A DNA stretch of 64,000 nt from positions 124,001-188,000 of the forward strand of contig NZ_VLLB01000010.1 of assembly GCF_007830455.1 (NCBI RefSeq). The letters are read 5' to 3'. A model generated the notes under the pieces. That model searched no databases and was not told where the DNA came from. It was given only the letters and a program-made list of their open reading frames with translations. Of the stretch, positions 15,398 to 27,113 are shown piece by piece (positions within the stretch are counted from its first letter, which is position 1; every line of letters begins with the position of its first letter). The position numbers and the translations under genes were made by a program. This stretch comes from Pseudoduganella lurida. GTDB lineage: Bacteria > Pseudomonadota > Gammaproteobacteria > Burkholderiales > Burkholderiaceae_D.

Positions 15398-17500
15398 TCA
15401 ACGCTCCCGGCCACCACGATCACCGCGATCCCCACGATCTCCCCGGTCGCCGCGCTCGCCCCGGCCGCCACCCTGCTGTGGCTGTGCCGGCTCGGCGCGT
15501 GGTGCGACGACGGGCGCCGGCGCCGGCCGTGGCGCCGCTGTCGGCGCCGGTGTCGCGATCGGTGCCGGTACCGGCGCGGCCCGTGCTGCCTGGGCTTCCT
15601 GGCGACGCTGCATGCGCTCCTGCATCATCTCGCGGCGGCGCTCCATCTGCTCGTCGCCGCCGGTCGGCTTCGACATGCCCGTGTACGCGCCCGGGTTCAC
15701 GGACGGCCGCACGGCAGGCTGCTGCGCGGGCGGCTGGGCCGGCTGCGGTGCCGTCATGATGGGTGCCGGCGTGGCGACAGGCGCGTGGGGACGTTCCTGC
15801 TGGTTGCCGCGGAACTGGTTGCGGTCCGGCACGCCATCGTTGTTGCGGTCGCCCCGGCCCATGTTGTCGCGGTTGCGTTCGTTGTTCTGCATTCGGTCGG
15901 CGATGCCGTCGCGGTTGCGGTCGATCTGCTGGCGATCGACGATGCCGTCGCGGTTGCGGTCCGGCTGCTGCACCGGATTCGTCGAGATCACGCCCGGGCG
16001 GTTCACCTGGCTACTCCCCTGGTTACTCGTTTGCTGGCGGTCGGCAATGCCATCGCGGTTGCGGTCGATCTGCTGGCGGTCGGTCTGCGGATGGTCCGGC
16101 ACCCCGTCGCGATTGCGGTCCGTGCCGATCACATTCGGGCGGCCCACCTGCTGGCGGTCCGGCATGCCGTCGCGGTTGCGGTCGACCTGCACGCGGTCCG
16201 GCATGCCGTCGCGGTTACGGTCCCGGTTGCGGTCGACGTTGTACACGCCGCCCGGCACCACCGGCGTCGCCACCGGCAGGTTGCCCCGGTTCGGTACCAC
16301 GGTGGCACGCGGCACACTGTTCACCCGCACGGTGCGGCGCTGCTCGAACTGCTCGCGGGGCACGACGGTGATGCCTTCGCGGCGGTCCGGGCCCGGTTTC
16401 CAGCGCTCGTTGCCGCGGAAGCGCCAGCCCAGGCGGCGCTCATGGTCGGGGGAGACCTCGTAATGCGGCACGAAACGGTCGCGCGGCGTCAGCGGGTACC
16501 AGCCCATGCCGGGACCGCGGTGACGGTTGTTGAAATCGACGGCCCAGCCGGCGCCGCCCACCCAGCCCACCAGCGCGGGCGCCCACACGGGGCGTCCCTC
16601 GAAGCGGCCCGGCGACCAGCACCAGCGGTTGTTCACGGTTACCCAGCGGCCATAGTGGAATGGCGCGTAGCCCCACGGCGCGTTGTCGACCCACGTCCAG
16701 CCCCACGGATCGACCCAGGCCCAGCGGCCGTCGCGGTACGGTGCCCAGTCGGCGGCGATGCCGCGCGGTGCCCACAAGGGGCCGTATTCGTCGTTGACGG
16801 TCCAGCTGCCGTAGTTGTCCAGTTCCTCGTAGCCCGTCACGTCGCTGGGGATGTAACGGGTAGTGATGGAAGCGTCGCCACGGCGGTCGCGTTCCAGCGC
16901 CCACGAATCGAAGGAATCCTGCAGGGCCTGCGCGGTGCTCACGTCGTCGCCACGGATGATGGCGCGCTTGCCGGTGCGCAGCGTGAGCGCGGTGCCCGCG
17001 CCTTCCAGCCGGGCAGTGCCCATCAGCACGGAGACGGAGGTGGTGTCGGGCGAGCGGTCGGTATCCACGCGCACCATGCCCGGCTCCGTCAGCAGCACGC
17101 GGCCCTGGTCGGTGGCCAGCTCGAAGCCGGCCAGCATCTGCGGGTCGCGCACGCGCGCGCTGGCGGCGCCGTGGTTCAGGCGCAGGTGCATCGTTCCTTC
17201 GTCCAGCTGGCCGATTTCCAGTTCGCTGTCGCCGTCCAGGCGCACCGCCACCGGCCCCACGCGAAATTCGGTGCGCGCGCCGCGGTCCGTGATGATGCGG
17301 TCGCCCTCCTTGACGGGCCAGTTCAGCAGGGAGCCGGTTTCCTCGCCTTCGCCGGATTGCACCGTCACGCGGCCTTCGGTTGCGGAGATACGGCCGACCA
17401 GCGAGGGCGGATCGGCCATGGCCAGCGACGACACGGTCACCAGCACGGCCAGTGCGACGAAATGCAGAAGTTTGCGGGAGGAAAAGCGGCGCGGCATCAT
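15398..17500 (-). CDS. FecR-domain/DUF6600 envelope protein with D-R-N-x-D-G repeats
   Basis: 700 residues with a signal peptide (cleavage about residue 29, SLAMA). Residues about 35-185 resemble a FecR-type beta domain (VGRISATEGRVTV, LLNWPVKEGDRIIT). Residues about 215-350 are a Trp/Tyr/Gly-rich block typical of DUF6600 (YGSWTVNDEYGPLWAPRG, WTWVDNAPWGYAPFHYGRW). Residues 423-562 hold seven copies of D-R-N-x-D-G-x-x-D, like thrombospondin type-3 or dockerin calcium loops. The rest is Pro/Gln/Arg-rich, with a GDR-repeat tail (about 681-700). No sigma factor or TonB receptor is adjacent, so it is not a classical FecR anti-sigma gene. Two consecutive ATGs; the second (17497) is better spaced from GGAG. 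Role unknown, likely periplasmic or surface. Confidence 0.8.
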   Translation of the reverse strand: MMPRRFSSRKLLHFVALAVLVTVSSLAMADPPSLVGRISATEGRVTVQSGEGEETGSLLNWPVKEGDRIITDRGARTEFRVGPVAVRLDGDSELEIGQLDEGTMHLRLNHGAASARVRDPQMLAGFELATDQGRVLLTEPGMVRVDTDRSPDTTSVSVLMGTARLEGAGTALTLRTGKRAIIRGDDVSTAQALQDSFDSWALERDRRGDASITTRYIPSDVTGYEELDNYGSWTVNDEYGPLWAPRGIAADWAPYRDGRWAWVDPWGWTWVDNAPWGYAPFHYGRWVTVNNRWCWSPGRFEGRPVWAPALVGWVGGAGWAVDFNNRHRGPGMGWYPLTPRDRFVPHYEVSPDHERRLGWRFRGNERWKPGPDRREGITVVPREQFEQRRTVRVNSVPRATVVPNRGNLPVATPVVPGGVYNVDRNRDRNRDGMPDRVQVDRNRDGMPDRQQVGRPNVIGTDRNRDGVPDHPQTDRQQIDRNRDGIADRQQTSNQGSSQVNRPGVISTNPVQQPDRNRDGIVDRQQIDRNRDGIADRMQNNERNRDNMGRGDRNNDGVPDRNQFRGNQQERPHAPVATPAPIMTAPQPAQPPAQQPAVRPSVNPGAYTGMSKPTGGDEQMERRREMMQERMQRRQEAQAARAAPVPAPIATPAPTAAPRPAPAPVVAPRAEPAQPQQGGGRGERGDRGDRGDRGDRGGRER
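15815..16234 (-). repeat. In-gene repeat array coding D-R-N-x-D-G-x-x-D
   Basis: Seven irregularly spaced copies of a nine-residue acidic loop (starting at residues 427, 440, 461, 479, 514, 527, 551 of the FecR/DUF6600 protein), with spacers rich in Gln and Arg. At DNA level it appears as recurring GCGGTTGCGGTC-like words on the plus strand. Confidence 0.8.
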
Positions 17501-17600
17501 TGTCTCCGGTTAGTTATGGGTAGTTAACGTCGGAAACAGTTCAGGGAAGACCGCCGTTACAAAGTTTTGCGTTTATGCGGACAAGACAAATATCAGGCGT

Positions 17601-18239
17601 TCAATTGTGGCCACGTTTCACGAAAAACAGCGCCGTGCCCACGGCCATCAGCAGGCCGCCGAAAATCCGGTTCTGCAGGCGCATCGCCCGCACATCGCGG
17701 AAATACCCCTGCATCGTCGAGGCCAGGAAGGCATAGCCATGCATGACGGTCATGTCGATCGCCACCATCGTGGCGGCCAGGATCAGCAGCTGCGGCAGCA
17801 CCGGCTCGCTTTGCGTGATGAACTGCGGCAGCACCGCCACCATGAAGATGATGCCTTTCGGATTGGTCGCATTGGTCAGGAAACCGGTCAGCACGCGCCG
17901 TTTCACGGAGGGCAGCGCGGCACGCGTGGCCACGTCCACCTCGGTGCCTTCCTTCACCCTGGCGCGCCACTGTGCCAGGCCCAGGTAGATCAGGTAGAGG
18001 GCACCCACCGTCTTGACGATGTTGAACGCCAGCTCCGAGGCCAGCAGCAGCGAGCCCACGCCGGCGCCGGCGATGAACAGCACCATCAGCAGGCCCAGCT
18101 GCAATCCCATCACCGTGGCACTGGCCTTTTTCACGCCATACGACAGCCCGTGCGACATCGACAGAACGGCGCCCGAGCCCGGCGACAGCGCGATGATCAC
18201 GGCGGAAATGGCAAAACCGAGCCAGGTAGCGAAATGCAT
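17601..18239 (-). CDS. LysE/RhtB-family amino-acid exporter
   Basis: 212 residues with about six membrane spans. The N-terminal motif ALSPGSGAVLSMSHGLSYG and the loop NATNPKGIIFMVAVLPQF are diagnostic of the LysE/RhtB translocators, inner-membrane exporters of amino acids or homoserine lactone-like compounds. The start at 18239 has AGGAA 5 nt upstream; the longer frame from 18329 lacks one. It is divergent from the DUF808 gene with a 110-bp gap. Substrate unknown. Confidence 0.9.
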   Translation of the reverse strand: MHFATWLGFAISAVIIALSPGSGAVLSMSHGLSYGVKKASATVMGLQLGLLMVLFIAGAGVGSLLLASELAFNIVKTVGALYLIYLGLAQWRARVKEGTEVDVATRAALPSVKRRVLTGFLTNATNPKGIIFMVAVLPQFITQSEPVLPQLLILAATMVAIDMTVMHGYAFLASTMQGYFRDVRAMRLQNRIFGGLLMAVGTALFFVKRGHN

Positions 18240-18349
18240 GACGATTCCTGCGTAGAAGTGACGGAAAGAAGCCCATTGTAGCGCGCGGGCATTCGGGGGT
18301 GGCTGGGGTAAGATTGTCACATTGATCATTACTCATAAGGAACAATCCA

Positions 18350-19294
18350 ATGGCCGGAACCAGCCTGCTAGCCCTGATCGACGATATCGCGTCCATCCTC
18401 GACGACGTGGCCGCCATGAGCAAGGTGGCTGCCAAGAAAACCGCCGGCGTGCTGGGCGACGACCTGGCGCTGAATGCGCAGCAGGTGTCCGGCGTACAGG
18501 CCGACCGCGAACTGCCCGTCGTGTGGGCCGTGTGCGTGGGCTCGCTGAAGAACAAGGCGATCCTCGTGCCGGCCGCGCTCCTGATCAGCGCGTTCGTGCC
18601 CTGGGCGATCACGCCGCTGCTGATGCTGGGCGGCGCTTATCTCTGCTACGAAGGCTTCGAAAAGCTGGCCCACAAATTCCTGCACAGCAAGGAGGAAGAC
18701 GCGGCCCACCACGCCGAACTGGCCGCCGCCGTGGCCAATCCCCAGGTGGACCTGCCGGCCATGGAAAAGGAAAAGATCAAGGGTGCCGTGCGCACCGACT
18801 TCATCCTCTCCGCCGAGATCATCGTCATCGCGCTGGGCACGGTGGCCGAAGCGCCGTTCGCGCAGCAGGTGGCCGTGCTGGTCGGCGTGGCGATCCTGAT
18901 GACGGTCGGCGTGTACGGCCTCGTCGCCGGCATCGTCAAGCTCGATGACGCCGGCCTGTACCTCACCAGGCGTCCCGGCAGCGGCGCCGGCACGCGCGCC
19001 GTCGGCCGACTGCTGCTGGCCGCCGCGCCCAAGCTGATGAAGCTGCTGGCCGTGCTGGGCACGGTGGCCATGTTCATGGTGGGCGGCAGCATCATCGTGC
19101 ACGGCGCGCCCTTCCTGCACCACACGATCGAGCACGCCGCCGCGTCGGCCGCCACCATCGGCGGCATCGGCCCCTTGCTGGCCGCGATCACCTCGCATGT
19201 GGCCGATATCGTCGTGGGCGTGGTAACGGGTGCGGTAGTACTGCTCGTTGTCAGCGTGGTCAGCCGTGTGCTGCGCGGACGCAAGCGTCAATAA
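18350..19294 (+). CDS. DUF808 (YedI-like) inner-membrane protein
   Basis: 314 residues, beginning MAGTSLLALIDDIASILDDV, the characteristic opening of DUF808 proteins. Several hydrophobic segments (about 65-95, 155-195, 225-255, 280-305) separated by an acidic/His-rich cytoplasmic loop (KFLHSKEEDAAHH). The E. coli homologue YedI has no established function. It is followed after 62 nt by the YiaA-like gene. Confidence 0.9.
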   Translation: MAGTSLLALIDDIASILDDVAAMSKVAAKKTAGVLGDDLALNAQQVSGVQADRELPVVWAVCVGSLKNKAILVPAALLISAFVPWAITPLLMLGGAYLCYEGFEKLAHKFLHSKEEDAAHHAELAAAVANPQVDLPAMEKEKIKGAVRTDFILSAEIIVIALGTVAEAPFAQQVAVLVGVAILMTVGVYGLVAGIVKLDDAGLYLTRRPGSGAGTRAVGRLLLAAAPKLMKLLAVLGTVAMFMVGGSIIVHGAPFLHHTIEHAAASAATIGGIGPLLAAITSHVADIVVGVVTGAVVLLVVSVVSRVLRGRKRQ

Positions 19295-19356
19295 GAAAAC
19301 TTCTGGTCTGATCCACGGGCGGCAACCGTCCGTCTTCACACTTTCAGGGAGATCAC

Positions 19357-19770
19357 ATGGTCAATCAACGTCCTACTTCCGCCTTCATCGGCGCCTCGTG
19401 GCTCGCGCTGCTGGTCGGCATCGGTGCCTACCTGCTGGGCCTGTGGAACGCCACCATGCAACTGAACGAAAAGGGGTATTACCTCACGCTGCTGCTGTAT
19501 GGCCTGTTCGCGGCCGTGTCGCTGCAGAAGTCCGTGCGCGACCGGATGGAAAACGTGCGTGTCACGTCGATGTACTTCGGCCTGTGCTGGATTTCCGTGC
19601 TGATCGCCCTCGCGCTGCTGGGCATCGGCCTGGTGAACGCCACGCTCACGCTCAGCGAAAAAGGTTTCTACGCGATGTCGTACACGCTGAGCCTGTTCGC
19701 CGCCGTGGCGGTGCAGAAGAATGTGCGCGACAGCCTGCCGACGGATGACAGGGTGGGCGAAACCACCTGA
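19357..19770 (+). CDS. YiaA/YiaB-family inner-membrane protein
   Basis: 137 residues forming two similar halves, each with a pair of hydrophobic helices and the motif xLxEKGxYxxxxxLxLFAAVxxQKxVRD (LNEKGYYLTLLLYGLFAAV and LSEKGFYAMSYTLSLFAAV). This is the duplicated YiaAB domain. Function unknown; in E. coli yiaA responds to envelope stress. It ends in a UUCG-loop terminator. Confidence 0.9.
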   Translation: MVNQRPTSAFIGASWLALLVGIGAYLLGLWNATMQLNEKGYYLTLLLYGLFAAVSLQKSVRDRMENVRVTSMYFGLCWISVLIALALLGIGLVNATLTLSEKGFYAMSYTLSLFAAVAVQKNVRDSLPTDDRVGETT

Positions 19771-19791
19771 CACACTGTCGCCTCCTTGCCA

Positions 19792-19813
19792 CGGCCGCCT
19801 TCGGGCGGCCGTT
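19792..19813 (+). terminator. Terminator with UUCG tetraloop
   Basis: Stem CGGCCGCC (19792-19799) / GGCGGCCG (19804-19811), loop TTCG, then TTTGCGTTT. An extra-stable hairpin ending the DUF808-YiaA transcript. Confidence 0.85.
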
Positions 19814-19859
19814 TGCGTTTCCGGAAAGCGTTTCAAAGCCTGATCCTGTTCCGGGTATT

Positions 19860-19901
19860 TTGATCTAAATCAAAGTTTTGGTGGGTTGGCCTCCCTACAC
19901 T
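19860..19901 (+). promoter_or_regulatory. FNR-activated promoter for the aer-like/hemN operon
   Basis: TTGATCTAAATCAA at 19860-19873 is a perfect match to the FNR consensus TTGATNNNNATCAA. A -10-like TACACT is at 19896-19901, predicting a start near 19908 and placing the FNR box centre at about -41.5, the classical class II activating position. The fnr gene itself is 3.2 kb downstream. Confidence 0.8.
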
Positions 19902-19972
19902 GACTTTGCGCCATTGCTGCGCAGAAATATAAAAGACAACAATACAAGTAGTCCAGGCTTAGGAGTAACACC

Positions 19973-21598
19973 ATGCGCAAGAACCTGCCGGTAACGAACC
20001 GCGAGATCACCCTCGACGATGACCAGGCCATCGTCTCGAAAACGGACCTCGACGGCAATATCGTCTACGTCAACCCCTACTTCGTCGATGTCAGCGGCTT
20101 TGCCGAGGACGAGCTGCTCGGCGCGCCGCAGAACATCGTGCGCCATCCGGACATGCCGGCCGAGGCGTTTGCCGACCTGTGGGCATCGCTGCGCGCCGGC
20201 ACGCCGTGGACCGGCATCGTCAAGAACCGCTGCAGGAACGGCGACCACTATTGGGTAAAAGCCAACGTCACGCCGATCCGCGAACAGGGCCGCACGACCG
20301 GCTACATGTCGGTGCGCACGAAGGCCACGCGCGAGCAGATCGCCGAAGCCACGGCCGCCTACGCCGCCCTGCGTGCCGGCAGCAGGGACGTCGAGATCCG
20401 CAACGGCCAGCTGGTGCGCCGCGGCCTGCGGCACCTGGTGGCGCGGCTGTCGCACGTGTCGCTGGCGATGCGCATCTGGCTGTCGACCAGCATCGTCAAC
20501 GTGCTGCTGGTGATCGTCTGCTTCGCCAGCCTGGTGGAGGGTGACGGCAGCGGTGCAGCGCGCTACGGCATCTTCGCCGCCACCTTCATCGGCCTGCTGA
20601 TCAACGTGTTCCTGTGGTACACGCTGCGCACCGGCGTGCTGCAGCCGCTGGCCCGGGCGCTGCAGGGTGCACGCGCGATCGCGGCTGGCGACCTTTCCAC
20701 CACCTTCGATGCGCACGGCACGGACGAAGTGGGCCAGCTGCTGCGCGCGCTGCAGCAGATGAACAGCAACCTGATCGCCACGATCCGCGACGTGCGCGTG
20801 AATGTCGAGACGATGGCCGTGGCCACGCGCCAGATCGCCGCCGGCAACAGCGACCTGTCCGGCCGCACCGAGGCGCAGGCCGCCAGCCTGGAACAGACGG
20901 CGGCCTCGGTCGACGAGTTCTCCTCCACCGTGAAAGCCAATGCGGACAACTCGCAGCAGGCCAACGAGCTGGCCGTCGCGGCCTCCGGCGTGGCCGAGGA
21001 AGGCGGTACCATCGTCGCCGAAGTGATCGCCACGATGGACGAGATCAACAGCTCGTCGAAGCGCATCGTGGACATCATCGGCCTGATCGAAGGCATCGCC
21101 TTCCAGACCAATATCCTGGCGCTGAACGCCGCCGTGGAAGCGGCCCGCGCCGGTGAACAGGGCCGCGGCTTCGCCGTCGTGGCGGGCGAGGTGCGCAACC
21201 TGGCGCAGCGCTCGTCGCTGGCCGCCAAGGACATCAAGGAGCTGATCGAAGTCTCGGTCGGCAAGGTCAGCGCCGGCATGGAACGTGCGCACCGCGCCGG
21301 CGCCACGATGGAGCAGGTGGTCAGCTCGGTGAGGCAGGTGACCAGCATCATGCAGGAGATCTCGATCGCCTCGCGCGAGCAGAGCCTGGGCGTCGACCAG
21401 GTCAACCAGGCCATCGCGCACATGGACGAAGTGACGCAGCAGAACGCCGCGCTGGTGGAGGAAGCCGCCGCCGCAGCCAACAGCCTGGCCGAGGAAGCGC
21501 ATGGCCTCACGCAGGCCGTCAGCCTGTTCAAGTTCGGCCGGAGCAAGGCGGAGCGCCACGGCCGCGCCCAGCCCGACACCAGGCGCCTGGCCGCCTGA
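19973..21598 (+). CDS. Aer-like methyl-accepting chemotaxis protein with PAS domain
   Basis: 541 residues. N-terminal PAS domain (about 12-118; DLDGNIVYVNPYFVDVSGF and NIVRHPDMP resemble the FAD-binding PAS of Aer), two membrane spans (about 167-188 and 198-216) with almost no periplasmic loop, HAMP (about 217-270), then a long MCP signalling domain with the hairpin tip GIAFQTNILALNAAVEAARA. This layout senses redox or energy state from inside the cell (aerotaxis). No C-terminal CheR-binding pentapeptide. Directly upstream is a perfect FNR box and 31 nt downstream is hemN, so the receptor appears to be part of an oxygen-response operon. Confidence 0.92.
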   Translation: MRKNLPVTNREITLDDDQAIVSKTDLDGNIVYVNPYFVDVSGFAEDELLGAPQNIVRHPDMPAEAFADLWASLRAGTPWTGIVKNRCRNGDHYWVKANVTPIREQGRTTGYMSVRTKATREQIAEATAAYAALRAGSRDVEIRNGQLVRRGLRHLVARLSHVSLAMRIWLSTSIVNVLLVIVCFASLVEGDGSGAARYGIFAATFIGLLINVFLWYTLRTGVLQPLARALQGARAIAAGDLSTTFDAHGTDEVGQLLRALQQMNSNLIATIRDVRVNVETMAVATRQIAAGNSDLSGRTEAQAASLEQTAASVDEFSSTVKANADNSQQANELAVAASGVAEEGGTIVAEVIATMDEINSSSKRIVDIIGLIEGIAFQTNILALNAAVEAARAGEQGRGFAVVAGEVRNLAQRSSLAAKDIKELIEVSVGKVSAGMERAHRAGATMEQVVSSVRQVTSIMQEISIASREQSLGVDQVNQAIAHMDEVTQQNAALVEEAAAAANSLAEEAHGLTQAVSLFKFGRSKAERHGRAQPDTRRLAA

Positions 21599-21629
21599 AA
21601 CGAAGCAAACGAAGCCAACGAAGGCAACC

Positions 21630-23045
21630 ATGAACACCCCGTCCGTGCAATTCGATGCGGCGGTCATCGACAGGCTGTCGATGTCCGGCCCCCGCTACAC
21701 CTCCTACCCCACGGCCGACCGCTTCACGCCGGGCTTCGGCTACGGCAGCTTCCTGGAAGCGCTGGCCGGCCTCACGCTGCGGGGCAACCGCCGCCCGCTG
21801 TCGCTGTACCTGCACGTGCCGTTCTGCGACCGCCTGTGCTATTACTGCGCCTGCAACAAGATCATCACCAAGGACCGCAGCAAGGCCGCGACTTACCTCG
21901 GCTACCTGAAGCAGGAAACGGCGATGCAGGGCAAGCTGTTCGCCGGCATGAACCGCGTCGAGCAGCTGCACTTCGGCGGCGGCACGCCCACCTATTTTTC
22001 GGACCGGCAGATGGATGAACTGATGGCGCACCTGCGCCGCCATTTCGACTTCGCGTCCGACACGGAAGGCGAATACGCGATCGAGATCGATCCCCGCACG
22101 GTCGATGCGGCGCGTATCCGCACGCTGCGCGCGCAGGGCTTCAACCGCGTCAGCCTGGGCGTGCAGGATTTCGATCCGGACGTGCAGCGGGCCGTCAACC
22201 GCATCCAGCCGCCCGGGGAAACGCTGGCCATCATGGCGGCCGCGCGCGAGGCCGGCTTCAGCTCGGTCAGCATCGACCTGATCTACGGCCTGCCGAAGCA
22301 GACATTGGCCACGATGGAGCGCACGCTGGCGCAGGTGATCGAGGCCAGCCCGGACCGCATCGCGCTGTACAACTACGCGCACATGCCGCACCTGTTCAAG
22401 CCGCAGCGGCGCATCCTCGACGCGGACCTGCCGGCGCTGGCGGTGAAGCTGGACATGCTGGCCCTGTGCATCCGCCGCCTCACCGATGCGGGCTACATCT
22501 ACATCGGCATGGATCATTTCGCGAAACCGGACGATGACCTGGCCGTGGCGCAGCGCCAGGGGCGCCTGCACCGCAACTTCCAGGGTTATTCCACGCATGC
22601 GGAGATGGACCTCGTGGCCTGCGGCGTGTCGGCCATCAGCGCCGTCAACGGCACCTACAGCCAGAACGAGAAAACGCTGGACGAGTACTACGCCCGGCTC
22701 GATGCCGGCAAGCTGCCGATCGCGCGCGGCTATTGTCTCGACAACGACGACCTGCTGCGCCGCCTGGTGATCCAGCGGCTGATGTGCAATTTCGAGCTGT
22801 CGCTCGTGTCGGTATCGCAGCGCATGGCGGTACCGTTCGGCGAATACTTCGCGCCGGAACTACGCGAGCTGGAAGGGTTCGTGACCGATGGCCTGGTGAC
22901 GATCGAGGACGACTGGATCGCCGTCACGCCGAAGGGCCGCCTGCTGATCCGCAATATCTGCATGGTGTTCGACCGGCACCTGCGGCAGGCGCGCCTTGCA
23001 CAAGCGGCGCAGCCGCAGCCGCTTCGCTATTCGCGCACGATCTGA
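21630..23045 (+). CDS. hemN: Oxygen-independent coproporphyrinogen III dehydrogenase
   Basis: 471 residues, radical SAM. The cluster motif is CDRLCYYC in HVPFCDRLCYYCACNK, followed by LHFGGGTPTYF and SIDLIYGLPKQT. HemN converts coproporphyrinogen III to protoporphyrinogen IX without oxygen (EC 1.3.98.3). I use the ATG at 21630 (MNTPSVQFD), with GAAGG just upstream; the longer frame starts inside the receptor gene. It should be transcribed from the FNR-dependent promoter at 19860 and faces the convergent fnr gene, 16 nt away. Confidence 0.97.
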   Translation: MNTPSVQFDAAVIDRLSMSGPRYTSYPTADRFTPGFGYGSFLEALAGLTLRGNRRPLSLYLHVPFCDRLCYYCACNKIITKDRSKAATYLGYLKQETAMQGKLFAGMNRVEQLHFGGGTPTYFSDRQMDELMAHLRRHFDFASDTEGEYAIEIDPRTVDAARIRTLRAQGFNRVSLGVQDFDPDVQRAVNRIQPPGETLAIMAAAREAGFSSVSIDLIYGLPKQTLATMERTLAQVIEASPDRIALYNYAHMPHLFKPQRRILDADLPALAVKLDMLALCIRRLTDAGYIYIGMDHFAKPDDDLAVAQRQGRLHRNFQGYSTHAEMDLVACGVSAISAVNGTYSQNEKTLDEYYARLDAGKLPIARGYCLDNDDLLRRLVIQRLMCNFELSLVSVSQRMAVPFGEYFAPELRELEGFVTDGLVTIEDDWIAVTPKGRLLIRNICMVFDRHLRQARLAQAAQPQPLRYSRTI

Positions 23046-23061
23046 AGCAGGCGCATAACGC

Positions 23062-23817
23062 TCAGGCGCAGGTCTCCGTGCCGGCCGTGATGGCCTTGAG
23101 CCGCGGCAGGTCGAGCACCTCGATCTCGCGGTTCGACACGCGCAGCAGGGCCGCCTTCTTGAACTTGTTGAGGAGGCGGCTGATGCTTTCGATCGTCAGG
23201 CCCAGGTAGTTGCCGATGTCCTCGCGCGACATGCGCAGCTGGAAGGCCGTGCCCGAATAACCGCGGGCCTCGTAGCGCGCCGCCAGGTTGACGAGGAAGG
23301 CGGCGAAGCGCTGCGTGGCCTGCATGTTCCCCAGCAGGAGCATCACGCTCTGCTCGCGGGTGATCTCCTGGCTCATCATGCGGTGGAAGTGCCGCAGCAG
23401 GGTGGGCATGTCGCCCAGCAGCTGTTCCAGGCTGGCGAACGGGATCTCGCACACCTCGCTGTCTTCCAGTGCCATCGCGCTGCAGTAATGCTTGTCCGTG
23501 CTGATCGCGTCCATGCCCAGCAGTTCGCCGCCCATCTGGAAACCCGTCACCTGCTCGGTGCCGTTGGCATCGATCTGGTAGGTCTTGAAGTGGCCGAGGC
23601 GGATCGCGTACAGCGTCGTGAACGGATCGCCGATGCGGAACAGGTTCTCGCCCTTGGCCAGCTTGCGGCGGCGGCCGATGATGCGGTCCAGCTTGTCCAT
23701 GTCGCCCACGTCCAGCCCCATCGGCAGGCACAGCTGGTGCATGCTGCAGGTGGAACAGCGCGCCTTCAGCGCCTCGAGGGTGGTGCCCGGCAGGGTCAGG
23801 GGTGGCAGCTCATGCAT
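23062..23817 (-). CDS. fnr: FNR-type oxygen-sensing Crp-family regulator
   Basis: 251 residues. The N-terminus has the cysteine spacing of a [4Fe-4S] FNR (Cys21, Cys24, Cys30) plus a fourth ligand (Cys112, in DKHYCSAM), matching E. coli Cys20/23/29/122. A cyclic-nucleotide-binding-type beta roll follows, then a winged helix with LRMSREDIGNYLGLTIESIS; the recognition helix E-S-I-S-R fits TTGAT half-sites. It should activate anaerobic genes when oxygen is low. It lies beside hemN and the FNR-box promoter, and is divergent from the hybrid sensor kinase. No clear FNR box in front of its own start. Confidence 0.93.
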   Translation of the reverse strand: MHELPPLTLPGTTLEALKARCSTCSMHQLCLPMGLDVGDMDKLDRIIGRRRKLAKGENLFRIGDPFTTLYAIRLGHFKTYQIDANGTEQVTGFQMGGELLGMDAISTDKHYCSAMALEDSEVCEIPFASLEQLLGDMPTLLRHFHRMMSQEITREQSVMLLLGNMQATQRFAAFLVNLAARYEARGYSGTAFQLRMSREDIGNYLGLTIESISRLLNKFKKAALLRVSNREIEVLDLPRLKAITAGTETCA

Positions 23818-23959
23818 CGTCGAAAACGGTCGCGGTAGGAATGACCGCTAGTGTACTGCACCGCGCATCCTCGTTTGCAACGTGCTCTCCCGCACAGTGC
23901 GTCATACTCGGGGGAGGCATAGTAAACGGCAAAACCGGTAACTCCGTTCGGGAGGCAGC

Positions 23960-27064
<3,105 letters not shown>

Positions 27065-27074
27065 CCGATCCGCC

Positions 27075-27113
27075 CTGCTAGTCCACCTTCCTGCTAGTCC
27101 ACCTTCCTGCTAG
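27075..27113. repeat. Short tandem repeat, 16-bp unit
   Basis: Unit CTGCTAGTCCACCTTC at 27075-27090 and 27091-27106, plus a partial CTGCTAG at 27107-27113. The repeat contains the LysR stop codon and lies between convergent genes; it looks like replication slippage. Confidence 0.9.

Noticed and set aside
15815..16234. Repeated words that look at first like a CRISPR or minisatellite
   Set aside because: The repeats are in-frame protein repeats (D-R-N-x-D-G) with irregular spacing and no unique spacers, so it is coding, not a CRISPR array.
19823..19834. GGAAAGCGTTTC, a LacI-like word between the YiaA terminator and the FNR box
   Set aside because: Imperfect symmetry, single copy, and it overlaps no likely promoter element; probably chance similarity to the sites at 39091 and 35913.
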